DNA of 64,000 bases, from assembly GCA_030041375.1 (NCBI GenBank), contig JASHOA010000039.1, forward strand, positions 1 to 64,000, given 5' to 3'. Source of the DNA: Acetobacteraceae bacterium (GTDB taxonomy: Bacteria; Pseudomonadota; Alphaproteobacteria; Acetobacterales; Acetobacteraceae). A program made the position numbers and the translations under genes. Below, piece by piece: positions 54,746-64,000 of the stretch. Position 1 is the first letter of the stretch. Every line of letters begins with the position of its first letter. The notes under the pieces are model-generated. The model had not been told where the DNA came from. It searched no databases and worked only from the letters and a program-made list of their open reading frames with translations.

Positions 54746-55996
54746 ATGTTCGGCGTCTTTGAGCGGACGGTCGCGCTCCGCTATCTGAGGGCGCGGCGGG
54801 GCGAGCGGTTCGTCTCGGTCATCGCCGCGTTCTCGCTGATCGGGATCGCGCTCGGTGTCGCGACACTGATCATCGTGATGAGTGTGATGAACGGGTTCCG
54901 CCAGGAGTTGCTGGCGCGGATCCTCGGGCTTAACGGAGATCTCGGTGTGTACGGGGTGGGTGTGGCGATCAGCGATTACGAGGCGATCGCGAAGACGATC
55001 CGGGCGGTGCCAGGTGTCGTTTCGGCTATGCCGATCGTTGAGGGCCAGGCGCTGCTCAGCAATGATCACGGGGCGGCAGTCGGTGGGCTGATCCGCGGCA
55101 TCGGGCAACCCGACCTGCAAGCACTGAGTTCGGTGAGCGGGCATATCATCGCGGGTGACCTGAAGGACTTCGCGAGCGAGGATGCGGCCGCCATCGGCAG
55201 CGGAGTGGCGAGCGCGCTCGGGCTTCGTGTCGGTGATCGGATCACGCTCGTCTCGCCGCAGGGGGCGGCGACCGTGCTCGGCACCATTCCGCGCATTCGC
55301 TCGTACCGGGTAGTGGCAATCTTTCAGGTCGGGATGAACGAATACGATTCAACCTTCGTATTCCTGCCGCTCGTGGCCGCGCAGGTGTTCTTCCAGAAGC
55401 CCAACGCGGCAACGCAGATCCAGGTGGCGCTCTCGAATCCCGATGCAGTCGGTGCCGTGGCGGCGAAGATCGCACGGACTCTCGCGGGGCGGCCGCTCAG
55501 AATCATCGACTGGCAGCAGGCGAACGACAGCTTCTTCGCGGCGGTCACGGTGGAGCGGAACGTGATGTTCCTGATCCTCACGCTGATCATCCTGGTAGCC
55601 GCGTTCAATATCGTTTCGTCCCTGATCATGATGGTAAAGGACAAGACGGGAGACATCGCAGTTCTGCGCACGATCGGGGCGAGCCGCGGGGCGGTGATGC
55701 GCATCTTCCTGATATGCGGGGCGTCGGTCGGGGTGGTGGGAACGGTTGCGGGCACGGTGATCGGCGTTCTTTTCTGCCGCAATATCGAAACGATCAGGCA
55801 ATGGCTGCAGGGGCTCACGGGGACCGATCTCTTCAATCCGGAAGTCTATTACCTCGAGCAGCTTCCTGCCGTGCTCGACTGGCGGGAGGTGATCCGGGTG
55901 ATCGTGATGGCGCTGGCGCTGGCGTTCCTGGCCACGATCTATCCGAGCTGGCGGGCGGCGCGGACGGATCCGGTCGAAGCGCTCCGGCATGAGTGA
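54746..55996 (+). CDS. lolC: lipoprotein-releasing ABC permease LolC/LolE
   Basis: A 416-residue inner-membrane protein with one N-terminal helix, a large periplasmic domain and three C-terminal FtsX-type helices. The opening [20 protein letters not shown] and [18 protein letters not shown] are diagnostic. It extracts lipoproteins for the outer membrane with LolD. A single C/E-type gene is present here, so the complex is probably homodimeric (LolF-like), as in many alphaproteobacteria. Confidence 0.92.
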   Translation: MFGVFERTVALRYLRARRGERFVSVIAAFSLIGIALGVATLIIVMSVMNGFRQELLARILGLNGDLGVYGVGVAISDYEAIAKTIRAVPGVVSAMPIVEGQALLSNDHGAAVGGLIRGIGQPDLQALSSVSGHIIAGDLKDFASEDAAAIGSGVASALGLRVGDRITLVSPQGAATVLGTIPRIRSYRVVAIFQVGMNEYDSTFVFLPLVAAQVFFQKPNAATQIQVALSNPDAVGAVAAKIARTLAGRPLRIIDWQQANDSFFAAVTVERNVMFLILTLIILVAAFNIVSSLIMMVKDKTGDIAVLRTIGASRGAVMRIFLICGASVGVVGTVAGTVIGVLFCRNIETIRQWLQGLTGTDLFNPEVYYLEQLPAVLDWREVIRVIVMALALAFLATIYPSWRAARTDPVEALRHE

Positions 55997-56688
55997 GGTG
56001 CCGGCGCGTGGCTGAGGTGCTGGTGCTCCGGCGGCTTGAGCGCATCTATCGCACCGGGGCGGGCGGGCTTCCTGTGCTGCGGGGCGCCGATCTTGCCCTG
56101 GCGGCGGGGGAGATCGTGGGGCTGGTGGCACCGTCGGGCGCGGGCAAATCGACCCTGCTGCATCTGGCGGGACTGCTCGAGAGGCCGGACGGTGGGACGG
56201 TGCTGATCGAAGGAAAGGACACAGGGAGGCTTGCCGATGTGGGGCGGACGGAGATTCGGCTCAGGAGAATCGGCTTCGTCTACCAGATGCACCATCTGCT
56301 CAGGGAGTTCAGCGCGGCCGAGAACGTGATGCTGCCGCAGTTGATTGCAGGCGTGACGAGGCGGATGGCTGAGGAGCGGGCGATGGCACTGCTGACGTCT
56401 TTCGGGTTGGCAGGGCGGGCACGGCATCTGCCCGGTGCCCTCTCGGGAGGAGAGCAGCAGCGAGTGGCGATCGCACGGGCGCTGGCGAACGGGCCGGCAG
56501 TGCTGCTGGCGGATGAGCCAACCGGAAATCTGGATGTCGCAACGGCAGGAGTGGTGTTCGAGGAATTGCTGGCGGCCGCGCGCACGCATGGACTGGCGGC
56601 ACTGATTGCCACGCACAATCCCGAGCTTGCGGGGCGGATGGATCGCCGGTTGACCCTCAGGGAGGGTAGGATCGAAGTGCTTCACTGA
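55993..56688 (+). CDS. lolD: lipoprotein-releasing ABC ATPase LolD
   Basis: A 231-residue ATPase. The Walker A is APSGAGKST, the signature [15 protein letters not shown], and Walker [30 protein letters not shown] is typical of LolD. The start is GTG at 55993, overlapping the permease stop by 4 bp. A GTG at 56008 is an alternative. It is followed 19 bp later by dnaE. Confidence 0.93.
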   Translation: MRCRRVAEVLVLRRLERIYRTGAGGLPVLRGADLALAAGEIVGLVAPSGAGKSTLLHLAGLLERPDGGTVLIEGKDTGRLADVGRTEIRLRRIGFVYQMHHLLREFSAAENVMLPQLIAGVTRRMAEERAMALLTSFGLAGRARHLPGALSGGEQQRVAIARALANGPAVLLADEPTGNLDVATAGVVFEELLAAARTHGLAALIATHNPELAGRMDRRLTLREGRIEVLH

Positions 56689-56707
56689 CTCGAATCGAGG
56701 ACAAGCT

Positions 56708-59700
56708 GTGCCGCACGCCGATTTCGTGCATCTGAGGGTTCATTCCGCCTATTCCCTGAGCGAAGGGGCGATCAAGGCCGGAGCGATCGCCGCACTCGCG
56801 GCAGACGCAGGAATGCCGGCGGTGGCGTTGACCGATTCGGGCAATCTGTTCGGAGCGCTCGAGTTCAGTGAGGCAGCATCGGACCAGGGTGTGCAGCCGA
56901 TCATGGGCTGCCAGGTCGGGCTCGCGCGGGCCGGCAATTCGCGGCTTGCTCCCGACCCGTTGGTACTGCTGGCAATGGACGAGGTCGGATTCGCCAACCT
57001 GCAACGGCTTTCTTCACTTTCCTTTCTGGAGACCGATCCCGGGCTCGGGCCGCGTCTGACCACAGCCCGAATCGTCGAACATGCCGCAGGGTTGTTTCTG
57101 CTCACCGGCGGCACGATGGGACCGCTCGGGCGGCTTCTGGCCGAGGGGCAGGAGGCGGAAGCGCGGGCGTCGCTCGCGGTGCTCAAGGAGGCGTTTGCCG
57201 ACCGCATCGCGGTCGAGCTCAACCGGCACGGGCTTGCGGCAGAGCCAATCGTGGAGGTCGGGCTCATTCGACTCTCCGAGGAAGCCGGATTGCCGCTGGT
57301 TGCAACCAACGACTGTCTGTTTGCGGATCCGGCGATGTTCGAAGCGCAGGATGCATTGCTCTGCATTGCCGAAGGGCGCTTGCTCGCTGAGACGGATCGC
57401 AGGCGTGCCTCGCCGGAGCAGTGGTTCAAGCCGGCGCCGGCGATGCGGGCCCTGTTCGCGGATCTGGCGGATGCCTGCGACAACACGCTGGCGATCGCAG
57501 AGCGTTGTGCGGTGATGGCGGAAGCAAGGAAGCCGATGCTGCCGCGCTTCCCGAAGCTCGAGGCCCGGGCGAGCGAGGAAGAGCAGTTGACGATGATGGC
57601 GCGGGCGGGGCTCGATCGGCGGATGGCAGGGGCGGACGGCGAGCTGCGCAAACGTTACCAGGAGAGACTGGAATATGAGCTCGGCGTGATCTCGCGGATG
57701 GGATTTGCCGGTTATTTCCTGATCGTCGCCGATTTCGTGCAGTGGGCGAAATCGCAGCGCATTCCGGTCGGGCCGGGACGTGGCTCGGGTGCGGGCTCGG
57801 TGGTCGCGTGGGCGCTCACGATCACGGATCTCGATCCGATCCGGTTCGGCCTTCTGTTCGAGCGGTTTCTCAATCCCGAGCGCGTGTCGATGCCCGATTT
57901 CGACATCGATTTCTGCCAGGAGCGACGCGACGAGGTGATCGGCTATGTGCGCTCCGAGTACGGTGCGGACCGGGTGGCGCAGATCATCACCTTCGGCACG
58001 TTGCAGGCGCGTGCGGCGGTGCGCGATGTGGGGCGCGTGCTGGGACTGCCGTACGGGCAGGTGAACAAGGTGGCGGAACTCATTCCCAACAATCCGGCAC
58101 ATCCGGTGAGCCTCGAGCAGGCGATCGCGATGGAACCGCGGCTGCAGCAGATGCGAGATTCGGATGAGGAGGTGCGGCGCCTGTTCGAAATCGCGCTCAG
58201 GATCGAGGGGCTGTATCGGCATGCCAGCACACACGCCGCCGGGGTGGTGATCGGGGATCGGCCGCTGATCGAGCTGGTGCCGCTTTATCGTGATCCGCGC
58301 TCGGACTTCCTGGTGACCCAGTACTCGATGAAACACATCGAGCATGCGGGGCTGATCAAGTTCGATTTCCTTGGTCTGACGACGCTCACGGTACTCAAGC
58401 GTGCCGCTGACTTCCTGGCCGAACTCGGCATCGCGGTCGATCTCGATCGATTGCCGCTCGATGATCCGGCGACCTACGCGATGCTGAGCCGGAGCGATGC
58501 GGGCGGAGTGTTCCAGTTCGAAGGCCAGGGCATGCGCGATGTGCTGCGCCAGATGCGGCCTGATCGGTTCGAGGACCTGATCGCCGCAGTGGCACTGTAT
58601 CGGCCCGGCCCGATGGCGAATATCCCGGCGTTCTGCCAGAGGAAGCACGGCGAGGCGTGGGAGCCGCCGCATCCGGCGCTCTCGGGAATTCTGGGCGAGA
58701 CTTACGGGATCATGGTCTATCAGGAGCAGGTGATGCAGATTGCCCAGCTGCTCGCCGGCTACAGCCTGGGGGCGGCCGATCTCCTGCGGCGGGCGATGGG
58801 GAAGAAAATCCGCGCCGAAATGGAGAGCCAGCGCGAGACGTTCACCGAGGGCGCCATAGCGCGCGGCATTTCGGCTGAAAAGGCAGGCGAGATCTTCGAC
58901 CTGATGGCGCGCTTCGCCGATTACGGCTTCAACAAGAGCCATGCCTGCGCCTACGCGCTGGTGGCGTATCAGACGGCATGGATGAAGGCGAACCACCCGG
59001 CGGTGTTCCTGGCCGCGTGCATGAGCCTTGCCCTTTCCAATACCGACAAACTGGCGGCTTATCGGCAGGAGGCGGCGCGGCTCGGCATTGCCGTACTGCC
59101 CCCCGACATCAACTGCTCGGGGGCGGATTTTTCGGTCGAGCGCAGTGAGGGAGGCGAGCTTGCCATCCGTTACGCGCTGGCGGCGGTCAAGAAAGTGGGC
59201 TTGGCGGCGATGCAGGCGGTGGTGGCGGCGCGAGGAGAGCGGCCATTCAGAGATATCGGCGATTTCGCGCGGCGGGTTGATCCGCGCCATCTCAATCGGA
59301 TGCAGCTTGAGAATCTGGTGAAGGCGGGGGCGTTCGACGCGCTGGAGGCGAATCGGGCGCGATTCTTTTCAGCATGCGAAACGATACTGCGGCGCGCACA
59401 GGTCGTGGCGGCAGAGAACGGAAGCGGACAGATCGGGCTGTTCGGGGGTGCGGCAACGGAGGTGCTGGAACTGCCGCCGCTTGACGACTGGCCGCCGATG
59501 GAGAGGCTTTCCTTCGAGGCGGAGGCGATCGGGTTTCACCTGTCGGCGCATCCACTCGATGCCTATGCCGACGTTCTCGCGCGGATGGGGGTGGTAGCGA
59601 GCAACCGGATCGAGGCACGGGCAGCAGCGGGGGCGGCACGGCTGAAGCTGGCTGGCACGGTGATTGCGGTCAAGGAGCGAACGACCAGGAACGGGAACCG

Positions 59701-60118
59701 GATGGCGTGGGTTCGGCTTTCCGATGCCGGGGGGACGTTCGAGATCACGGTGTTCAGCGAGGTGCTGGCACGCACGCACGGGCTTCTGGAGGCGGGCACG
59801 AATCTGCTGGCGATAGCGGATGTGCGACTGGATGGAGAAAGTCTGCGCGTCACGGCGCACGAGATTGCGCCACTCGATGAAGCCGCAGCGGCGGCCGGGG
59901 AGGGCCTTCGGGTGTGGCTCGACCGCATCGAGGCTGTAGGGCCGATCAGGAGTCTGCTCGGGCATGAAGCAGGCGGGCGCGGGCGGGTTGTTCTGCTGCC
60001 GCGCCTGGCGCGCGCGGAGTCGGTGGAGATCGCGCTGCCGGGCGGATTCCGGGTGACGCCGAGACTCGCACAGGCGCTGAAGCTCGTGCCGGGTGTGGAA
60101 CGGGTGGAAGCGATCTGA
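56708..60118 (+). CDS. dnaE: DNA polymerase III alpha subunit
   Basis: Replicative polymerase of 1136 residues, starting at GTG after GAGGACA. It has an N-terminal PHP domain (FVHLRVHSAYSLSEGAIK), the palm with catalytic aspartates in PDFDIDFCQERRDEV, GPGRGSGAGSVVAW, and FNKSHACAYALVAYQTAWMK. Near the C-terminus there are a helix-hairpin-helix region and an OB fold (LAGTVIAVKERTTRNGNRMA). It is the DnaE1 type rather than the mutagenic ImuC type, given its housekeeping neighbours. Confidence 0.96.
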   Translation: MPHADFVHLRVHSAYSLSEGAIKAGAIAALAADAGMPAVALTDSGNLFGALEFSEAASDQGVQPIMGCQVGLARAGNSRLAPDPLVLLAMDEVGFANLQRLSSLSFLETDPGLGPRLTTARIVEHAAGLFLLTGGTMGPLGRLLAEGQEAEARASLAVLKEAFADRIAVELNRHGLAAEPIVEVGLIRLSEEAGLPLVATNDCLFADPAMFEAQDALLCIAEGRLLAETDRRRASPEQWFKPAPAMRALFADLADACDNTLAIAERCAVMAEARKPMLPRFPKLEARASEEEQLTMMARAGLDRRMAGADGELRKRYQERLEYELGVISRMGFAGYFLIVADFVQWAKSQRIPVGPGRGSGAGSVVAWALTITDLDPIRFGLLFERFLNPERVSMPDFDIDFCQERRDEVIGYVRSEYGADRVAQIITFGTLQARAAVRDVGRVLGLPYGQVNKVAELIPNNPAHPVSLEQAIAMEPRLQQMRDSDEEVRRLFEIALRIEGLYRHASTHAAGVVIGDRPLIELVPLYRDPRSDFLVTQYSMKHIEHAGLIKFDFLGLTTLTVLKRAADFLAELGIAVDLDRLPLDDPATYAMLSRSDAGGVFQFEGQGMRDVLRQMRPDRFEDLIAAVALYRPGPMANIPAFCQRKHGEAWEPPHPALSGILGETYGIMVYQEQVMQIAQLLAGYSLGAADLLRRAMGKKIRAEMESQRETFTEGAIARGISAEKAGEIFDLMARFADYGFNKSHACAYALVAYQTAWMKANHPAVFLAACMSLALSNTDKLAAYRQEAARLGIAVLPPDINCSGADFSVERSEGGELAIRYALAAVKKVGLAAMQAVVAARGERPFRDIGDFARRVDPRHLNRMQLENLVKAGAFDALEANRARFFSACETILRRAQVVAAENGSGQIGLFGGAATEVLELPPLDDWPPMERLSFEAEAIGFHLSAHPLDAYADVLARMGVVASNRIEARAAAGAARLKLAGTVIAVKERTTRNGNRMAWVRLSDAGGTFEITVFSEVLARTHGLLEAGTNLLAIADVRLDGESLRVTAHEIAPLDEAAAAAGEGLRVWLDRIEAVGPIRSLLGHEAGGRGRVVLLPRLARAESVEIALPGGFRVTPRLAQALKLVPGVERVEAI

Positions 60119-60161
60119 GGCGGGGCGCCGGGAAAGCCGGAGAGGGGGAAGGAGATCCGCG

Positions 60162-61058
60162 ATGAGCGAAGGAGCGGAGAAGATCGAGCTCCAGGGTTGC
60201 CAGGTCCCGAGGGCGCGCATCAAGAAGCCCTCACTCCGGGCGCCTGCGGGGAGCACGGATTGCCACTTCCATATCTTCGGGCCGCATGTGCGCTATCGCC
60301 TGCACCCGGCACGGCACTACACGCCGCCCGAGGCGACGATTCCCGAGTACGAGGCAATGGCAGCGGTGCTCGGGATCGAACGGATGGTGGTGGTGCAGCC
60401 GTCGATCTATGGCACGGACAATCGCTGTACCATCGATGCGGTGGCGGCGTTCGGCCTGAAGCGCGCGCGGGCGGTAGCGGTGCTGGACGAGAGCGCAACG
60501 ACACCAGAGCTGCGCAAGTTGCACGAGGCGGGAGTGCGCGGGGTGCGCTTCAACGCGGTGAACGGCAATGGCACGCCGCTCCAGCAGTTGCGGACTCTCG
60601 CGCGACGCATCGCACCGTTCGGGTGGCATGTACAGCTTTACCTGCACGGCGAGCAATTGCTCGAGGTTGCTTCTTCTTTGGGCGGGCTCGGGCTGCCGGT
60701 GGTGATCGATCACATGGGTGGGGTTTCCGGCGACAAGGGCGAAAGACATCCGGAATTCCAGGCGCTGCTCCGGCTGCTCGAGGGCGGAAGAACGTGGGTG
60801 AAACTATGCGGCTATCGAAGCTCGGCAGCAGGCCATCCTTTCGCCGACATGGCACGAATGGCCGAGGCATTGATTGCGGCAGCAGCGGAACGTTGTCTCT
60901 GGGGCACGGACTGGCCGCATCCGAACTACATGGCAACGATGCCGGATGACGGGGAGTTGCTCGATCTCTTGGGGGCATGGGCACCGGCGGCTGCCCTGCA
61001 AGCGCAGATCCTGGTCGAGAATCCTGCTGTGCTCTACGGGTTCCCGCCACTTGCCTGA
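60162..61058 (+). CDS. amidohydrolase-family TIM-barrel enzyme (PDC lactonase-like)
   Basis: A 298-residue metal-dependent hydrolase or decarboxylase. The first ligands are in TDCHFHIFGP. Further marks are MVVVQPSIYGTDN, GVRGVRFNA, VVIDHMGG and WGTDWPHPN with the final Asp. It most resembles 2-pyrone-4,6-dicarboxylate lactonase and related proteins. The substrate is unknown. AGGAGATCCGCG precedes the ATG at 60162. It ends back to back with pyrE with no spacer. Confidence 0.83.
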   Translation: MSEGAEKIELQGCQVPRARIKKPSLRAPAGSTDCHFHIFGPHVRYRLHPARHYTPPEATIPEYEAMAAVLGIERMVVVQPSIYGTDNRCTIDAVAAFGLKRARAVAVLDESATTPELRKLHEAGVRGVRFNAVNGNGTPLQQLRTLARRIAPFGWHVQLYLHGEQLLEVASSLGGLGLPVVIDHMGGVSGDKGERHPEFQALLRLLEGGRTWVKLCGYRSSAAGHPFADMARMAEALIAAAAERCLWGTDWPHPNYMATMPDDGELLDLLGAWAPAAALQAQILVENPAVLYGFPPLA

Positions 61059-61784
61059 TCAGGCATTGGCGGCCTTGCGAGCCGCTGCCTCTTCGGCGCT
61101 GGCGACACCGCCGTGCGCCGCCGACCAGGAGACAGGGTCCTCCAGGAAGTGGCGGACCTCGGTCAGTGCAGATGCGGCGAAATAAGGACGATCCTTGCAG
61201 GCCTCGAGCACATCCCACCAGGTGCAAAGATGGTGCAGCGTGATGCCCATCTCGCGCAGAGTCTCAAGACTGCCCGGGAAGACGCCATAGAAGAAGACGA
61301 CGAAGGCGTGGTTAACGACGGCGCCGGCGCCGCGCAACGCCTCGGCAAACTGGATCTTCGACTGGCCGTCGGTGGTGAGATCCTCGACGAGAAGTGTTTC
61401 CTTGCCTTCGGGCACGTCACCTTCGATCAGCGCGTTGCGTCCGAAACCCTTCGGGCGCTTGCGAACATAGGCCATGGGGGCGAGCATGCGGTCGGCAATC
61501 CAGGCGGCGAAGGGGATGCCGGCGGTTTCGCCGCCGGCCACGACCTCTATTGTTTCGAATCCAATGTGACGGCCGATCTTCTCGACCGCCAGCGTGCAGA
61601 TCCGCGCACGGGCGCGCGGGAAATAGATGATGCGCCGGCAATCGATATAGACCGGAGAGGCCCAGCCCGAGGTGAAAAGATAGGGCTCGCTCGGGCGGAA
61701 GTTCACCGCCTTGATCTCGAGCAGGACGCGCGCGGTCGCAAGTGCGGCGTCACGATCCCAATCGCTCGTTCCGATCCCGGCCAT
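61059..61784 (-). CDS. pyrE: orotate phosphoribosyltransferase
   Basis: A 241-residue pyrimidine-synthesis enzyme that adds ribose phosphate to orotate. The PRPP-binding loop is LLVEDLTTDGQSK, and YLFTSGWASPVYIDCRR and VVAGGETAGIPFA are typical. It is longer than the classic ~213 residues, with an Ala-rich tail. The stop abuts the convergent amidohydrolase stop directly, and no terminator is visible. Confidence 0.92.
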   Translation of the reverse strand: MAGIGTSDWDRDAALATARVLLEIKAVNFRPSEPYLFTSGWASPVYIDCRRIIYFPRARARICTLAVEKIGRHIGFETIEVVAGGETAGIPFAAWIADRMLAPMAYVRKRPKGFGRNALIEGDVPEGKETLLVEDLTTDGQSKIQFAEALRGAGAVVNHAFVVFFYGVFPGSLETLREMGITLHHLCTWWDVLEACKDRPYFAASALTEVRHFLEDPVSWSAAHGGVASAEEAAARKAANA

Positions 61785-62033
61785 AGGCCCCCCTCCGCGC
61801 AGCTTCGTGATCAGATGCCAGTGTCCTGCCCCCGTCGTTTGCTGCCCTCGGCAGCAACCGTAAGGGGATCAGCAGGCCACTGAAAACAAAGGCTCGTGTG
61901 CCGACTCCGGAGGCCCGGCTTTCGGTACCAAGCGTCAAGGTCGGCACACTAGCGCTGCCCGCGGTCCGCCGTCCATGGTTGACGAAGTGCGTCTGGACTT
62001 GCAGCTTTACCGGGAGCGGCGTGGAGACGAGGG

Positions 62034-63101
62034 ATGGCGAAACGCTACCGGATCGCGGTCATTCCGGGCGATGGGATCGGCAAGGAGACCGTGCCGGAAG
62101 GGCTTCGGGTGCTGGACGCGGCGGCCGGACGATTCGGTTTTGCGCTCAAGATGAACGAGTACGACTGGTCGTGCGAGGCCTATCGGCGCACGGGGAAGAT
62201 GATGCCTGACGACGGGATCGAGCGGCTTCGCGGAAGCGATGCGATCTTCCTCGGCGCGGTCGGCTGGCCCGGCGTGCCGGATCACGTATCACTCTGGGGG
62301 CTCCTGATTCCACTGAGAAGGCAGTTCGACCAGTATGTGAATCTTCGGCCGTGCCGGCTTTTGCCGGGGGTGAAGACGCCGCTTGCGGGGAGGGGGCGAG
62401 GGGAAATCGATTTCTACGTCGTGCGCGAGAACACGGAGGGTGAATACAGCGCGACGGGAGGGCGGATGTTTGCCGGTACCGAGCGCGAGTTCGTCACCCA
62501 GGAGAGTGTGTTCACGCGGGCCGGCGTAGACAGGGTGCTGCGTTATGCGTTCGAACTGGCGAGGAGCCGGCCGAAGAAGCATCTGACTTCGGCCACCAAG
62601 TCGAACGGGATTACCTTTACGATGCCGTACTGGGACGAGCGGTTCCGGGCGGTCGGGAAGGATTACCCGGACGTCAGGACCGACCAATTTCACATTGATA
62701 TTCTGACGGCGCATTTCGTGCAGCATCCGGACTGGTTCGACGTGGTTGTGGGCTCGAACCTGTTCGGCGACATTCTTTCGGATCTCGGGCCGGCGGTGGC
62801 CGGTTCGATCGGCATCGCGCCCTCGGCGAACATCAATCCGGAGCGGGTCTTTCCTTCGATGTTCGAACCGGTGCACGGCTCGGCACCGGACATCGCGGGG
62901 AAGAAGATCTGCAATCCGATCGGCCAGATCTGGTCCGGTGCGATGATGCTCGAGCATCTCGGCGAAGGCGAGGCGGCGGCAGCGATCGTTGCCGCGATAG
63001 AAGGGCTGCTCGGCGAAGGCGGACCGCGCACGCGCGACATGGGCGGTCAGGCTGGTACCGAGGAGGTGGGCAAGGCGCTGGCAGAGATGGTGGCCGGCTA
63101 G
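62034..63101 (+). CDS. tartrate dehydrogenase / D-malate dehydrogenase (decarboxylating)
   Basis: A 355-residue member of the isocitrate/isopropylmalate dehydrogenase family. The sequence PDHVSLWGLLIPLRRQFDQY is characteristic of TtuC/DmlA enzymes, and YVNLRPCRLLPGV, VVRENTEGEYS and SNLFGDILSDLGPA are the substrate and metal blocks. It oxidises tartrate or D-malate, depending on the member. GGAGACGAGGG precedes the ATG. It is divergent from pyrE across 249 bp. Confidence 0.88.
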   Translation: MAKRYRIAVIPGDGIGKETVPEGLRVLDAAAGRFGFALKMNEYDWSCEAYRRTGKMMPDDGIERLRGSDAIFLGAVGWPGVPDHVSLWGLLIPLRRQFDQYVNLRPCRLLPGVKTPLAGRGRGEIDFYVVRENTEGEYSATGGRMFAGTEREFVTQESVFTRAGVDRVLRYAFELARSRPKKHLTSATKSNGITFTMPYWDERFRAVGKDYPDVRTDQFHIDILTAHFVQHPDWFDVVVGSNLFGDILSDLGPAVAGSIGIAPSANINPERVFPSMFEPVHGSAPDIAGKKICNPIGQIWSGAMMLEHLGEGEAAAAIVAAIEGLLGEGGPRTRDMGGQAGTEEVGKALAEMVAG

Positions 63102-63131
63102 CACCAACTTTTGGTCTTATGTGAATCTCCC

Positions 63132-63283
63132 TCACCACCGGACGGCGACGACGTTGTTTCCGACCTCGGTGAACGTCACGATATAGCTGGCTCGCGCCGG
63201 CGAGGCGATGCGGCCAAGCCGCAGCCGATCAGCATCGCCGCGCTGAGCGCGGCCATGCCCGCTGGCGATTTCGCGATTCTCAA
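63132..63283 (-). pseudogene. decayed PEP-CTERM-type protein, N-terminal fragment
   Basis: Leftward from a TTG at 63283 a signal-peptide-like stretch appears (MAALSAAMLIGCGLAA). After a frame change the sequence reads ASYIVTFTEVGNNVVAV and then stops. That phrase is typical of the first strand of secreted PEP-CTERM proteins. The remaining body and sorting signal are absent. It lies immediately downstream of the intact PEP-CTERM gene, suggesting a decayed relative. Confidence 0.45.
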
Positions 63284-63299
63284 TGGTGCTTCTTCCCTC

Positions 63300-63836
63300 T
63301 CAGTCGGGCCGACGGCGACGGGAGGCGAAACCGACCAGGCCGAGGGCGAGCAATCCGGTGCCGAGGAGGGCGAGCGAGCCTGGTTCAGGAACCGGCTGGG
63401 CGACAGGCGTGAACGTGATCCCGGACAGACCTTCGAAATTTGCTGTGGCCTCAACGGCGGATAAGTTCTGAAATCGATTCGCCACTTCGCCCTCAACCGT
63501 CCCTAAGGTGAGGGCATAGGTGCCGTTGTTAGCATAGAAGCTGACGGCCGTGATCACTCCGTTGGCGACGGTAAAGGAGTTGAAGCCCGGCGCATTCTGG
63601 ACGGTGTTGTAGGTCGGGGAGATCGGGGACGCTATGGTTGAACTCGTGACGAACAGGGCCGTTGCGGCTGACGTGGCGTTGTTGGTCAACCCTTCGATCT
63701 CCCCGGACACCGTGCCTGGAAAAGACGCATTCCCTGTGAACGTGAAGTCGAAGTCGAGCGGGTCGGCAAAAGCGGGCTGACCGGCCGCGATCAGCGCGAT
63801 CGCGACGGCCGCTGCGGCGGCGATGGCTGTCCTCAT
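63300..63836 (-). CDS. PEP-CTERM sorted exported protein
   Basis: A 178-residue secreted protein. The signal peptide ends near GQPAFA. The body is beta-rich and low in charge (FDFTFTGNASFPGTVSGEIE). The C-terminus carries the sorting signal VPEPGSLALLGTGLLALGLV followed by a basic tail, recognised by an exosortase that is not in this window. The ATG at 63836 follows AAGGAA. The frame extends upstream to 63926 without a signal-like start. Confidence 0.85.
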   Translation of the reverse strand: MRTAIAAAAAVAIALIAAGQPAFADPLDFDFTFTGNASFPGTVSGEIEGLTNNATSAATALFVTSSTIASPISPTYNTVQNAPGFNSFTVANGVITAVSFYANNGTYALTLGTVEGEVANRFQNLSAVEATANFEGLSGITFTPVAQPVPEPGSLALLGTGLLALGLVGFASRRRRPD

Positions 63837-64000
63837 TTCATGGTTCCTTTCCGAAGATTCGTTCTTGGAGCGCCGGCTGGCGCCTGGCGTTTGCCAGCCG
63901 AAGCCGCGACAGGAGATCATCTGCAATAGTTATGACGCAATAGTTGTGCCAAAATGATACCGTGATGAAAAGAGAAGGAGACACAACTGCTTGAGGCATG

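Noticed and set aside
57014-59290. A 758-codon open frame antisense to dnaE
   Set aside because: Same reasoning: dnaE is complete on the plus strand, and the antisense product is low-complexity His/Arg-rich.
63104-63116. Possible terminator ACCAA-ctt-TTGGT after the tartrate dehydrogenase gene
   Set aside because: The stem is only 5 bp and no real T-run follows.

Overview
The window looks like chromosomal DNA of a high-GC alphaproteobacterium, most probably an Acetobacteraceae-like member of the Rhodospirillales. The grounds are the short alphaproteobacterial-type ProS, the rplU-rpmA-obgE-proB-proA-nadD-rsfS block, a PEP-CTERM protein, ArgJ, KdsB and LolCD, and the strong GC bias of third codon positions. 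This placement is inferred from gene content and protein style, not from a marker-gene search. I see no rRNA, no tRNA and no CRISPR array.

Layout. 0-0.7 kb: insertion-sequence debris (IS66-type ORF cut by the window edge, IS110-like tail). 0.7-6.7 kb: a leftward operon with a polyamine-type ABC importer (binding protein, two permeases, ATPase) and a dihydropyrimidinase/hydantoinase. 7.0-7.5 kb: an internally deleted ISKra4-type transposase. 7.7-10.05 kb: a leftward three-gene RiPP cassette: a Trp-rich GrrA/OscA-type precursor with seven W-x-N motifs, its radical SAM/SPASM maturase, and a secreted partner whose C-terminus resembles a peptidase-inhibitor I78 domain. 10.2-15.1 kb: a broken HlyD-type adaptor, then an intact RND efflux adaptor and pump. 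15.1-15.95 kb: mosaic of Tn3-type and ISL3-type fragments. 16.0-25.6 kb: a catabolic island with a PEP mutase/isocitrate lyase-superfamily enzyme, a GntR regulator with two candidate operators, a family-5 (Dpp/Opp-type) ABC importer, an SMP-30 lactonase and an SDR. 25.6-29.3 kb: a gene-poor, repeat-rich stretch (truncated amino-acid aldolase/dehydratase, IS21-type end, IS630 remnant, two copies of a ~103-bp double-hairpin repeat) around a GFA protein and a 3-hydroxyisobutyrate-dehydrogenase-like gene.

29.3-32.4 kb: MoeB/ThiF-like protein, DsrE-like protein, SH3 protein, then three overlapping genes in the order of thiocyanate hydrolase scnB-scnA-scnC with a cobalt-type VCTLCSC metal claw. 32.6-36.1 kb: a non-phosphorylative sugar-acid pathway (IlvD/Edd dehydratase, 2-keto-3-deoxy-fuconate-dehydrogenase-like SDR, FAH-family hydrolase). 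36.1-41.1 kb: ArnT-like glycosyltransferase, Cys/Met PLP enzyme extended by the third repeat copy, thioredoxin-TPR protein, LON-domain protein, Trm112-like and DUF971 proteins. 41.1-46.3 kb: the ribosome/proline block, where obgE appears to start at CTG and NadD is fused in frame to RsfS. 46.3-49.3 kb: small proteins, a lipoprotein and argJ. 49.5-60.1 kb: secA, kdsB, proS, lolC/E, lolD, dnaE. 60.2-63.8 kb: amidohydrolase, pyrE, tartrate/D-malate dehydrogenase, and a PEP-CTERM protein beside a decayed relative.

The core from 39 to 60 kb is ordinary housekeeping DNA. The accessory interest lies in the triceptide-type RiPP cassette, the dispersed repeat that supplies the end of a reading frame, the split nitrile/thiocyanate hydratase cluster, and the island's regulatory sites.
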